This document shows, in pieces, positions 15,420 through 22,770 of a stretch of DNA of 33,525 bases. The translations under genes were made by a program, and so were the position numbers. Below the pieces are notes generated by a model. That model was not told the DNA's origin. It searched no databases and saw nothing but the letters and a program-made list of their open reading frames with translations. Source of the DNA: an uncultured delta proteobacterium (GTDB lineage Bacteria > Myxococcota > Myxococcia > Myxococcales > 40CM-4-68-19); assembly GCA_903911145.1 (NCBI GenBank), contig CAIWCD010000012.1, positions 1 through 33,525 of the forward strand. Direction: 5' to 3'. The first letter of the stretch is position 1, and each line of letters starts with the position of its first letter.

Positions 15420-17192
15420 TCACGACGCGCGGCGCGCTCGCTTCGGGCTCGTGTCGAGCGCAGCCTTCTCGAGCAACTCTCGCGCGTGGATGAGCGAGGC
15501 GTCGGTGACGTGGCCGCTGAGGAGGCGGGCGAGCTCCTGTGTGCGCACGTCGCCTTCGACGGCGGTGACGCGCGTGCGGGTGCGGCCGCGGGCGACCTCT
15601 TTTTCGACGGTCTGGTGGCGGCGCGCGAAGGCGGCGATCTGCGGCAGATGCGTGATGCAGATGATCTGCCGATCGCGCGCGACCGCGCACAGAGCGCGTC
15701 CGACCGCATCCGCGACGACGCCGCCGATGCCCGCGTCGACCTCGTCGAAGAGATAGGAGCCGACCGGATCGCTCTCGACGAGGACCCGCTTGACCGCGAG
15801 CAGCACGCGCGAGAGTTCACCGCCCGAGGCGATGCGCGCGAGCGGTTTCTGCTCTTCACCGAGGTTGGGCGAGAGCATCAGCTCGGCGCTCTCCAGACCG
15901 CGCGCACCAAGGGTCTGCGAGTTTTTCTCGACGGCGCCCGGCGGAAGATTGAGCGGCGAGCCGTCCTCGCGCAGCGCAATTCCACCCTCGGTGATCGGCG
16001 AGAAGCGAACCGAGAGTTCGCTGCGCGCCATGCCCAGACTTGCCAACTCGGCGGCGACGGCCCTGGTGAACGCGGCGGCCGCGCTCCTGCGCTTCAGAGA
16101 AAGCTCGCGCGCGAGCTGCAACGCGATAACGGCGCGCTTCTGCACCTCGACTTCGCGACGCAAAAGCTCGCCGCCGTGATCGTCGATCGAGAGCAGCTCC
16201 TGGCTCATCGCCTCGCGCCGGGCAAGCGCGGCGGAGAGAGTGCCGCCATGCTTGCGCGTGAGTTTGCGCAGGAGTTCGAGCCGCTCGTCGATCGCCTCGA
16301 GACGCTGCGGGTCGCCCCCAGCGCGGGCCGCGTAGCGCGCCAGCTCGCGCGCGGCCTCGTCAATCTCTGCCGCCGCGCCGCGCATCGACGTGGCCAGTGG
16401 CGCGAGCGTCGGATCGATCAGCGCCAGCTCCTCGAGGCGCTTCGCCGCGCGCGTCACCAGCTCGAGCGCCGCGCCCTCGGACGCGCTCAGAAAACCCTCC
16501 GCGTCCTCGGCGCCCGCGCGCAGCTTCTCTGCCGAGGCGAGCCGCTTGCGCTCCTGCGCGAGCTCGTCATCCTCGCCCGCCTTCGGATCGATCTGCGTGA
16601 GCTCCTCGAGTTGCCAGCGCAGCCACTCAGCACGCTCTGCTCGCGCGCTCTCGTCGCTGCCGAGCTGCGTGCGCGCCTTCTCGGCCTCGGCAAGGCGGGA
16701 GAAGGCCTCGCTGTAGGCCGCGCGCTCGGGAGCGAGCTGCGCGTGCGCGTCGATCAGCTCGAGGTGCACGCCCGCATCGAGCAGCCCGACGTGCTCGTGC
16801 TGGCCGCTGATGTCGAGCAGTCCGCGCGTCGCGGCCGCGAGCTGCGACGCGGTCGCGAGCTGGCCGTTGACGAAGGCGCGGCTGCGCCCTTCACGCTGCA
16901 CGGTGCGGCGCACGAGAAGCTCAGATCCTGCCGCGGGCAGGCCCAGCGCGGTCAGGCGCGCGTCGCTCGCCGCCGGATCGCGAGGAAGGAACAGCGCCTC
17001 GACCTCCGCTTCTTCTGCGCCCGTGCGCACGCAGTCGGCCTGCGCCCGTCCGCCAAGAGAGAGGTGGAGCGCGTCGACGAGGATGCTCTTGCCCGCGCCG
17101 GTCTCGCCCGTGAGCACGTTGAAGCCGGGCTCGAAGCGGATCTCCAGCTCGTCGATGATGGCGAAATTCTTCACGCGAAGTAGGTCAAGCAT
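15420..17192 (-). CDS. recN: DNA repair protein RecN (590 aa)
   Basis: SMC-like ATPase acting early in recombinational repair of double-strand breaks. Walker A is GETGAGKS at 29-36, with a long coiled-coil region between about 150 and 400. The C-terminal ATPase half has the signature and Walker B in RVLLAVKRVL and YLFDEVDAGIGG, followed by ITHLPQIAAFA. It is somewhat longer than usual (about 550-560 aa), partly through a Lys/Arg-rich tail. A TAGGGT box lies nine bases before the ATG at 17192 with no Shine-Dalgarno, so the transcript may be leaderless. Divergent from gluQ across 176 bases. No LexA-type box was recognised. Confidence 0.96.
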   Translation of the reverse strand: MLDLLRVKNFAIIDELEIRFEPGFNVLTGETGAGKSILVDALHLSLGGRAQADCVRTGAEEAEVEALFLPRDPAASDARLTALGLPAAGSELLVRRTVQREGRSRAFVNGQLATASQLAAATRGLLDISGQHEHVGLLDAGVHLELIDAHAQLAPERAAYSEAFSRLAEAEKARTQLGSDESARAERAEWLRWQLEELTQIDPKAGEDDELAQERKRLASAEKLRAGAEDAEGFLSASEGAALELVTRAAKRLEELALIDPTLAPLATSMRGAAAEIDEAARELARYAARAGGDPQRLEAIDERLELLRKLTRKHGGTLSAALARREAMSQELLSIDDHGGELLRREVEVQKRAVIALQLARELSLKRRSAAAAFTRAVAAELASLGMARSELSVRFSPITEGGIALREDGSPLNLPPGAVEKNSQTLGARGLESAELMLSPNLGEEQKPLARIASGGELSRVLLAVKRVLVESDPVGSYLFDEVDAGIGGVVADAVGRALCAVARDRQIICITHLPQIAAFARRHQTVEKEVARGRTRTRVTAVEGDVRTQELARLLSGHVTDASLIHARELLEKAALDTSPKRARRAS

Positions 17193-17201
17193 GGGGAGCG
17201 G

Positions 17202-17207
17202 ACCCTA
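17202..17207 (-). promoter_or_regulatory. Putative -10 box of recN
   Basis: TAGGGT read leftward from 17207, nine bases before the recN ATG. It fits the TAnnnT pattern seen at hom, gluQ and the DUF1460 gene. There is no Shine-Dalgarno between box and start. Confidence 0.3.
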
Positions 17208-17353
17208 GCAGGAAGGCCCGACACCTGCACAACCGTTCATGCCCGCATCATCGCGACCGCGCCCAGCCTGCTCTGGATCGTTGGGGGCGCGAGGCGATCG
17301 GAGTCGTCGCGGCGAAGGGCGTGCCCGACTCGCGCGAAGCTCTCTGGCTCACG

Positions 17354-17359
17354 TAGAGT
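17354..17359 (+). promoter_or_regulatory. Putative -10 box of gluQ
   Basis: TAGAGT at 17354-17359, nine bases before the gluQ ATG with no Shine-Dalgarno. It is the same arrangement as at hom and recN. Confidence 0.3.
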
Positions 17360-17368
17360 GCGCGGCGC

Positions 17369-18388
17369 ATGTCTGTCAGCGGCAGGACCATCGAGCGCGG
17401 ACGATTCGCGCCCAGCCCCACCGGCGAGCTGCATCTGGGAAACGCGCGCACTGCGCTCCTGGCCTGGCTCTCCGCGCGCAGCCGAGGCGCTCGCTTCACG
17501 ATGCGCATCGAAGATCTCGATCGGCCGCGCTGCAGGCCGGGGCTCGCCGAGAAACAGCTTGAGGAGCTCGCGTGGCTCGGGCTCGACTGGGACGAGGGTC
17601 CAGAGAGCGCGCCGCCGCACACAGAGGCCGGTCCGCATGGCCCGTATCGCCAATCGCAGCGCGGCCCGCTCTACGATCGCGCGATTGAGCAGCTGCGCGA
17701 GGGCGGCCACGTCTACGACTGCTTCTGCTCGCGCGCGCAGATCCGGGCGGCCGCAGATGCTTTGCACTCAAACGATCGCGCCGACGCCACGAGCGAGGCG
17801 AGCGCGCCGCACGGTCCGCAGGACGACGGCCCGCGCTATCCGGGCACCTGCGCGAACCTCACCGCTGCCGAGGTCGCGACGCGGCGGAAATCGCGCGCGC
17901 CCGCGCTGCGCCTGCGCGTGCCGCACGAACCGATTTCGTTCGACGATGCGATCGCGGGGCCGCAGCAGTTCGATCCCGCGACGGAAGTGGGCGACTTCAT
18001 CCTTCGCCGCGCAGATGGCGTGCACGCCTACCAGCTTGCGGTGGTCGTCGATGACGCCGCGATGGAGATCACCGAGGTCGTGCGGGGCGCGGACCTCCTC
18101 GCATCGACGGCGCGGCAGATGCTCCTCTATCGAATGCTCGGTCTGCGCATCCCGTCGTGGGCGCATGTTCCGCTGCTCTTCGGACCGCCCGGAATCGATG
18201 GACAGCCGCAGCGGCTCTCCAAGCGGGCTGGCGCGGAGACGCTCTCGACGATGCGTGCGCGCGGAGACGATCCGCGCACCATCGTCGCGCAGTTGGCACG
18301 CTCCTCCAGCCTCGTCGGAGACGAGATCGCAGCCTGCACGCCCGCTGAGCTGCTCCCCCGCTTTGCGTTGGCGCGCCTCTCTCGCTGA
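17369..18388 (+). CDS. gluQ: Glutamyl-Q tRNA(Asp) synthetase (339 aa), carries an in-frame repeat
   Basis: Truncated GluRS paralogue (GluQRS/YadB) that attaches glutamate to queuosine in the tRNA-Asp anticodon. The HIGH-like motif is in APSPTGELHLGNAR (14-27), the KMSKS-like motif is RLSKRAG near 275, and no anticodon-binding domain follows. The zinc ligands CxC at 118/120 and YxxxC at 157/161 are present. The spacer between them is 37 residues against about 12 in the E. coli protein. This longer spacer holds DALHSNDRADATSEA (130-144), whose first seven residues come from a 23-base repeat identical to one in thrB. The remaining spacer (SAPHGPQDDGPRYPGTC) looks like the normal family sequence. 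Divergent from recN. Confidence 0.94.
   Translation: MSVSGRTIERGRFAPSPTGELHLGNARTALLAWLSARSRGARFTMRIEDLDRPRCRPGLAEKQLEELAWLGLDWDEGPESAPPHTEAGPHGPYRQSQRGPLYDRAIEQLREGGHVYDCFCSRAQIRAAADALHSNDRADATSEASAPHGPQDDGPRYPGTCANLTAAEVATRRKSRAPALRLRVPHEPISFDDAIAGPQQFDPATEVGDFILRRADGVHAYQLAVVVDDAAMEITEVVRGADLLASTARQMLLYRMLGLRIPSWAHVPLLFGPPGIDGQPQRLSKRAGAETLSTMRARGDDPRTIVAQLARSSSLVGDEIAACTPAELLPRFALARLSR
17755..17777 (+). repeat. 23-base coding repeat, copy 2 (in gluQ)
   Basis: Identical to 13548-13570 in thrB and read in the same frame as D-A-L-H-S-N-D. It falls in the zinc loop of GluQ between the CxC and YxxxC ligands, a place where length change can be tolerated. The flanks differ from those in thrB apart from a CGCG shortly after. 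Confidence 0.8.
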
Positions 18389-18490
18389 GCGCCTCGATCG
18401 CTGCGCCGCGCCCCGGGCGAGTTGCCGCGCGAGCAGCCCCTGTGCTATGCGGCGCGCCGAAGTTCGCAGCGCACGGGGAATCGAGGATTC

Positions 18491-18712
18491 ATGTCAGAGA
18501 AGGAAGCAGGAATCGAAGTCGAAGGGACCGTTCGCGAGGAGCTCGCCGGCGGGAACTATCGCGTCGAGCTCGACAACAAGCATTCGGTGCTCGCCTACGC
18601 GAGCGGCAAGATGCGCAAGTTCCGCATCCGCATTCTCCCGGGCGACCGGGTCAAGCTGGAGCTGTCTCCGTACGACCTGACGCGCGGTCGCATCACGTAT
18701 CGCCAGAAGTAA
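18491..18712 (+). CDS. infA: Translation initiation factor IF-1 (73 aa)
   Basis: S1/OB-fold protein binding the 30S A site during initiation. The chain from the ATG at 18491 runs [18 protein letters not shown], then [20 protein letters not shown] and [13 protein letters not shown], matching IF-1 along its full length (about 72 aa). GAGG about nine bases upstream can serve as ribosome site. It follows gluQ by 102 bases. The stop is followed one base later by structured repeat copy B. Confidence 0.97.
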   Translation: MSEKEAGIEVEGTVREELAGGNYRVELDNKHSVLAYASGKMRKFRIRILPGDRVKLELSPYDLTRGRITYRQK

Positions 18713-18713
18713 T

Positions 18714-18805
18714 GGTGCGCAGCAGGGCCGCTGTGGGTGCGGCCGTGCTCAAACATGCAGGTGCGCAGCAGGACCGCTGTGGGTGCGGCCGTGCTCAAAC
18801 ATGCA
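18714..18805. repeat. 46-bp tandem duplication within copy B
   Basis: Units 18714-18759 and 18760-18805 are identical except for one base (GGGCC versus GGACC). Each unit holds one outer arm and the GTGCTCAAACATGCA block. The second unit (GGACC) matches the distant arm exactly at the differing base; the first does not. Confidence 0.85.
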
Positions 18806-18894
18806 TCCGCGGCTGACGCAGAAATTGCTCCATTCGGAGTTGTGTAGGGCCGCTCCTGAACTGCGCGCGGCCGCTCCCACAGCGGTCCTGCTGC
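18714..18894 (-). repeat. Structured intergenic repeat, copy B (181 bp, with duplicated end)
   Basis: Read on the minus strand it has the same core as copies A and C: GCGCAGTTCAGGAGCGGCC, a CTCCG..GGAG segment, then TTCTGCGTCAGCCGCGGATG and CATGTTTGAGCACGGC. The arms 18765-18791 and 18868-18894 pair at 26 of 27 positions, yet have a sequence (GCAGCAGGACCGCTGTGGG) unlike the arms of A and C. The end next to infA is tandemly duplicated. The core is antisense to infA, as the other copies are to their neighbours. Confidence 0.8.
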
Positions 18895-19046
18895 TAATTC
18901 CGGACAAAAAGACCGTCGGGCGAGATGCGGGTTCACCGCCGTCGTGATCGTTCACGCGTGCGCGCGGCAGCGCCCAGCGCGGCTCCGCTGGGTTTCGAGA
19001 CGAAAACAAGTAACTCGCTCGGCGCTGCTTTCGACCGGCCCCCAAG
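18895..19046. other. Spacer between structured repeats B and C
   Basis: No convincing gene. A 7-base stem CCCAGCG/CGCTGGG (18973-18979, 18986-18992) followed by TTT could be a weak terminator for rightward transcription. Otherwise nothing is recognised; with the flanking repeats it completes the gene-free stretch 18713-19177. Confidence 0.4.
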
Positions 19047-19172
19047 CCGCGGGGCAGCCGATGGTGCGGGCCGCGCGCAGTTCAGGAGCGGCCGCAACCA
19101 TCTCCGCAGCGAGCACGGACGCCAGCCGCGGATGCATGTTTGAGCACGGCCCGCACCATCGGTGACCCGCGG
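19047..19172 (+). repeat. Structured intergenic repeat, copy C (126 bp)
   Basis: The arms 19047-19073 and 19147-19172 pair at 25 positions with one mismatch and a one-base bulge at the same place as in copy A. The core is nearly identical to copy A (GCGCAGTTCAGGAGCGGCC, then AGCCGCGGATGCATGTTTGA). The arm near the core (GGTGCGGGCCG/CGGCCCGCACC) is specific to this copy. It ends five bases from the stop codon of the GAF gene, with the core antisense to that gene. Confidence 0.8.
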
Positions 19173-19177
19173 CGACC

Positions 19178-20686
19178 CTACTCCTCGTGTGCCTCGAGGT
19201 AGATCGCTGCCTGGTGCGCGAGGTAGTGGAGGATCGACAGCTCCGACGCCGAGAAGCTCGTCGAGCCGTTCTTGTTGATCAGCTGGATCGCGCCGAGCGT
19301 GCGGTTGTCGTGGATGACCGGCGTCGTGATCATGCTCTTGGTGTCATAGCCGAGCCGCTGCGAGATCTCTTTGTAGAAGCGCTTGTCGCGCTGCACGTCG
19401 CTGATGGCGACGCCGACGCCTTCCTGCGCGCAGAAGCCGACGAGGCCCTTGCCCATCGGGACGCGCAGCTTGAGCGCAACGAGCTCGCCCGCCTTCGGAC
19501 CGCGCACGGCCGCGAAGCCGAGATCGCGCCGGTTGAGGTCCGCGACGTAGAACGAGCCCGACTCCGAGGGAATCTTCTCCATCGCCAGATCGAGCAGGAA
19601 GTAGAGCGCGTCGGCCTGCTCCTTGCCGAACATCTCGGGCGTGCGCTCGAACAGCTCGGAGAGAACGTCCTCGAGCTGGCCCGCCTCGGCGGCATTCGGC
19701 GTGCGCGAGAGCCGACCAATCACGGCAGGCGGCGGCGAGCGCTGGTTGTCGACCTCGACGATCTTGATCGGCGGCGGCGCGCGCAGGGCCTCGCTCATCG
19801 CCTGATCGGCAGTCGCCTTCTCGGCCGTGGCGCGCTCGGCAATCGCCCTCTCGGCAGCGGCCTTCTCCGCGGCAATCTTCTCGGCAGCGATCTTTTCCTT
19901 CGCGGCCTTCTCTGCAGCCTTCTTCTCGGCGGCCGCCTTCTCGGCAGCAGCGCGCGCGTTCGCGGCCCGCTCCGCCGCGGCCTTCTTCTGCGCGCCCTTT
20001 TCCGAGGCTGCGCGATCCGCTGCGGCCTTCTCCGCGGCGGCCTTCTCCTCCATCGCCTTCGCGTCCGCGCGCGATCCCGCGTCCTTCGCGCCGCGCGAAT
20101 CAGCGGCGGTCTTGTCGACGAACGTCTTCGCCATCTTCGCTGCAGCTTCCGCGGCAGCCTGATCGGCAGCGGCCTGCTCCGCTGCAGCCTTCTCCTGCGC
20201 AGCCAGCTCGGCAGCCTCGGCTTCCGCTGCGGCCATCTCGGCAGCCCGACGCTCGGCGGCGGCCTTCTCTGCTGCCGCCTTTTCCGCGGAGGCCCGCTCA
20301 GCCGCCGCGCGCGCGAGCGCTGCCTTCTCCTCGTCCGCGCGCTTGGACGCAACCACGGCCATCTCGCGCAGCGCAGCGTCGTTCGTCGGGGGCGGATCGC
20401 TCGGCGCCGCCATCCAGCTCGGCGTCGGCAACACCACGCCCACACCCGGATTCGAAATCTCGGGGATCTGCGCGATGCGGAAGACCCGGTTGTTGCGCGG
20501 GTCGGTGACGTGGATCGACTCGTCGTCCTGGATGTCGCAGAGAACATTCTGCGGGAGCCCGGACGTGTCGCCGATCTTCTTCAGACCCACCTTGAGCGCG
20601 GCCATCCACGTATCGGCCGTCACCCGCAGGGTCATGTTCATCTCTTCCGCAGTCGCTGCCGGAATGAACACTTCGAACCGCGCCAT
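19178..20686 (-). CDS. GAF-domain protein with long Ala/Glu-rich coiled coil (502 aa)
   Basis: There are three regions. Residues 1-78 form a small alpha/beta domain of unknown type (FEVFIPAATAEEMNMTL...VTDPRNNRVFRIAQIP). Residues ~105-300 are almost only Ala, Glu, Lys, Arg and Gln in repeats such as AAEKAAAEKAAAE, predicting a continuous helix or coiled coil of about 190 residues. Residues ~335-500 are a GAF domain (DALYFLLDLAMEKIPSESGSF, then MGKGLVGFCAQEG and TLGAIQLINKNG). GAF domains bind small molecules or tetrapyrroles; the ligand here is unknown. There is no output domain, signal peptide or membrane segment. The ATG abuts the hydrolase stop (TAGATG), with GGGAGG just upstream, so it is last in a coupled operon. 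Confidence 0.88.
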   Translation of the reverse strand: MARFEVFIPAATAEEMNMTLRVTADTWMAALKVGLKKIGDTSGLPQNVLCDIQDDESIHVTDPRNNRVFRIAQIPEISNPGVGVVLPTPSWMAAPSDPPPTNDAALREMAVVASKRADEEKAALARAAAERASAEKAAAEKAAAERRAAEMAAAEAEAAELAAQEKAAAEQAAADQAAAEAAAKMAKTFVDKTAADSRGAKDAGSRADAKAMEEKAAAEKAAADRAASEKGAQKKAAAERAANARAAAEKAAAEKKAAEKAAKEKIAAEKIAAEKAAAERAIAERATAEKATADQAMSEALRAPPPIKIVEVDNQRSPPPAVIGRLSRTPNAAEAGQLEDVLSELFERTPEMFGKEQADALYFLLDLAMEKIPSESGSFYVADLNRRDLGFAAVRGPKAGELVALKLRVPMGKGLVGFCAQEGVGVAISDVQRDKRFYKEISQRLGYDTKSMITTPVIHDNRTLGAIQLINKNGSTSFSASELSILHYLAHQAAIYLEAHEE

Positions 20687-21616
20687 CTAGCCTCCCAGAT
20701 CTGTTCTGTGCCCGAGGTGGTGCTTGCGCAGAAACCGCTCCAGCGCAAGCTGGATCAGCTCAGGTTGTTCAACCAGCGCCGCGTGAGAGCCGTCGCGCAC
20801 GACGAGCAGCTCTGCATGAGGAATCGCTTTCGCCATCTCTTCCGAGCGGAACATCGGCGTGAAGAGATCGCGCGAGCCGGCGATGACGAGCGTCGGCAGG
20901 TGCAGGCTCGGCAGGAAATCGGTCGCATCGTGCGTGAGCAGATCGCGAAAGAGCGCGAAGTAGCAGCGCAGATCGAGGCCCGCGAGATGCGCGAAGTAGG
21001 GCTCGAACTCCTCGCGCGGGCAGAGGTCGGGATGCACGAGGCCCATCGCGCGCACGAGCGGCCAGAGGCCCGGCGTCTGCAACGACCGGCGCAACACCTG
21101 CTCGGCGAGGCCCGTGCGCGAAGAAGTGAATGCCAGCGCAGCACGCACAAGCGGAAGCAGGCGGGCGCTGATCGGGAAGCTCTCGAAGATGCGCCCGGGC
21201 GCGCCCAGCATGGGCACAAAGCCGAGCGCGCGCGAAGGCGCTTGACGAATCGCCTCGAGCCCGACCTGGCAGCCCATCGAGTGTCCGAGCAGCACCGCGT
21301 GTCTGGCTCCGACTGCATCGGCGACGGTCCAGAGATCGCTCGCGCAGCCCGCGACCGTCAGTTCTTCAGGATGCGCGGGAACCGGAGACGCGCCGTGGCC
21401 GCGATAGTCCCACGTGATCACCGGCCGCTCGCCGCCGAACTGCTCCGCGATGAAGTGCCAGAAGAAGCTGCTCACGCCGATGCCGTTCGCGCAGAGCAGC
21501 GGCACGCCTGTGCCTGCACCATCGACGCGCCAGCGCAACTCGGCCCCGTCGGCCGCGCGCGCAGTTCCCACCCGGACAGGCGCGAGCCTGGCTTCGCTCT
21601 GGAGCGCTTCGCTCAC
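20687..21616 (-). CDS. Alpha/beta hydrolase (309 aa)
   Basis: Serine hydrolase with the full triad visible: Ser113 in GHSMG, Asp250 in IAGSRDLFTP and His278 in DGSHAALVEQP. The oxyanion region is LLCANGIGVSSFFW (40-53), and TWDYRGHGAS marks the usual strand 4 turn. Length and layout match esterase/lipase-like members; the substrate is unknown and there is no export signal. GTG start at 21616 overlaps the OmpA-lipoprotein stop (GTGA). The GAF gene begins directly after its stop. Position between an envelope lipoprotein and a GAF protein suggests co-regulation rather than a shared reaction. Confidence 0.92.
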   Translation of the reverse strand: MSEALQSEARLAPVRVGTARAADGAELRWRVDGAGTGVPLLCANGIGVSSFFWHFIAEQFGGERPVITWDYRGHGASPVPAHPEELTVAGCASDLWTVADAVGARHAVLLGHSMGCQVGLEAIRQAPSRALGFVPMLGAPGRIFESFPISARLLPLVRAALAFTSSRTGLAEQVLRRSLQTPGLWPLVRAMGLVHPDLCPREEFEPYFAHLAGLDLRCYFALFRDLLTHDATDFLPSLHLPTLVIAGSRDLFTPMFRSEEMAKAIPHAELLVVRDGSHAALVEQPELIQLALERFLRKHHLGHRTDLGG

Positions 21617-22770
21617 TTCTTCTCCACCATGCGGAACTCGACGCGACGATTGGACGCCTTGCCCGCGCGGGTCACATTGCTCGCGATCGGCCGCGTCGGC
21701 CCGTAGCCCTCGGACACGATCTGCTGCGGATCGACTCCCTGCTTGATCAGATATTCGCGCACCGACTCCGCGCGCGCGCTCGAGAGCTTCATGTTGTCGT
21801 CGATCGTCCCGACGTTGTCGGTGTGCCCCTCGACGCGCATTTTCACCAGCGGCGCGTCCTTGATCGCCTGCGCCACTTCACGCAGGAGCTCGAAGCTGTC
21901 CGGCAGAATTCGTGACTTGTTGGTCGCAAAATGGACCTGCTGCTTGAGCTCGATTCGATCGCGCCGGACGATGATCAGCGACTGCTTGCGAGGGCAGCCT
22001 TCGTTGTCCTTCGGGCCCGGCTCATCGGGGCACTTGTCGTCCTTGTCGGGCACGCCATCGCCATCGCGATCAGCCCAGGGGCAGCCACCGTTCTCGGCGG
22101 GACCAGCGACGAGCGGGCAGCGATCGAGCCGATCGATGAGACCATCGCCATCGGTGTCGCGATCGGGGCAGCCCTGGTTCTCCTTGGGGCCGAACTCGGT
22201 CGGGCACTTGTCGTCCTTGTCGGGGATGCCATCGCCGTCGGTGTCGGGCCACGGGCAGCCGAAGTTCTCCTTCGGGCCGGGCACATCGGGGCAGCGGTCG
22301 AGCGTGTCGGGAACGCCGTCGCCGTCCTTGTCCGTCTGCAGCGGGCAGCCGCGATTCTCCTTCGGGCCCGGGACGTCGGGGCAGAGATCGTCGATGTCCG
22401 GCACGCCGTCGCCGTCGGTGTCCTTGAGCGCCACCGGCGCGGGCGCGGGCTTCTCACGAATGAGCACCTGCACCGGCGCGCAATCTTTGGAGAGCACGAC
22501 CGCCTGCTTGGCCGCCTTCTGCGCGACGTCGAGATGCTCCTCGGCGCGGAAGCTGTCGCCCTGCTCGAGCTCGATTTCGGTAAAGCGCAGATTCGCCTCG
22601 GCCGTCGCGAGCTCGCGGGGAGCGCACTGGAGTGCGTTCGACTTGCGCGCCGCCGAGATGTCTTCGCGCACCACCCGCCCACGCCCGCGATCGGCGAGCT
22701 GCGCGCCAGTCATGCAGGAGAGGCTCGCAAGCAGCGCGATGAGGCCAGGAGCGGTCACGCGCGATTTCAC
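21613..22770 (-). CDS. OmpA-family outer-membrane lipoprotein with five TSP3 repeats (385 aa)
   Basis: An N-terminal hydrophobic segment (IALLASLSC, residues 11-19) ends in a Cys that fits an imperfect lipobox. A helical region follows (about 40-95). Residues ~117-260 hold five thrombospondin type 3 repeats of the form DxDGDGxPDxxDxCP...GCP, which bind calcium through their Asp ladder. Residues ~262-385 are the OmpA C-terminal domain (VHFATNKSRI, GHTDNVG, LSSARAESVREYL, NRRVEF), which holds peptidoglycan. GTG start at 22770 overlaps the upstream stop (GTGA). It likely links outer membrane and cell wall. Pairing with a DUF4398-type lipoprotein upstream is a common layout. Confidence 0.93.
   Translation of the reverse strand: MKSRVTAPGLIALLASLSCMTGAQLADRGRGRVVREDISAARKSNALQCAPRELATAEANLRFTEIELEQGDSFRAEEHLDVAQKAAKQAVVLSKDCAPVQVLIREKPAPAPVALKDTDGDGVPDIDDLCPDVPGPKENRGCPLQTDKDGDGVPDTLDRCPDVPGPKENFGCPWPDTDGDGIPDKDDKCPTEFGPKENQGCPDRDTDGDGLIDRLDRCPLVAGPAENGGCPWADRDGDGVPDKDDKCPDEPGPKDNEGCPRKQSLIIVRRDRIELKQQVHFATNKSRILPDSFELLREVAQAIKDAPLVKMRVEGHTDNVGTIDDNMKLSSARAESVREYLIKQGVDPQQIVSEGYGPTRPIASNVTRAGKASNRRVEFRMVEKK

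Noticed and set aside
15120-17183. Long rightward open frame (687 codons) opposite recN
   Set aside because: It mirrors recN, which has all family motifs. GC-rich codon bias leaves long antisense frames open, and the translation is Arg/Ala/Leu-rich with no domain.
18973-18995. Short stem CCCAGCG/CGCTGGG followed by TTT
   Set aside because: Only seven pairs and three Ts in a GC-rich background; too weak to list as a terminator.
19187-21706. Long rightward open frame (839 codons) across the GAF and hydrolase genes
   Set aside because: It is a shadow of two well-supported leftward genes; the translated product is low-complexity Leu/Gly/Arg.
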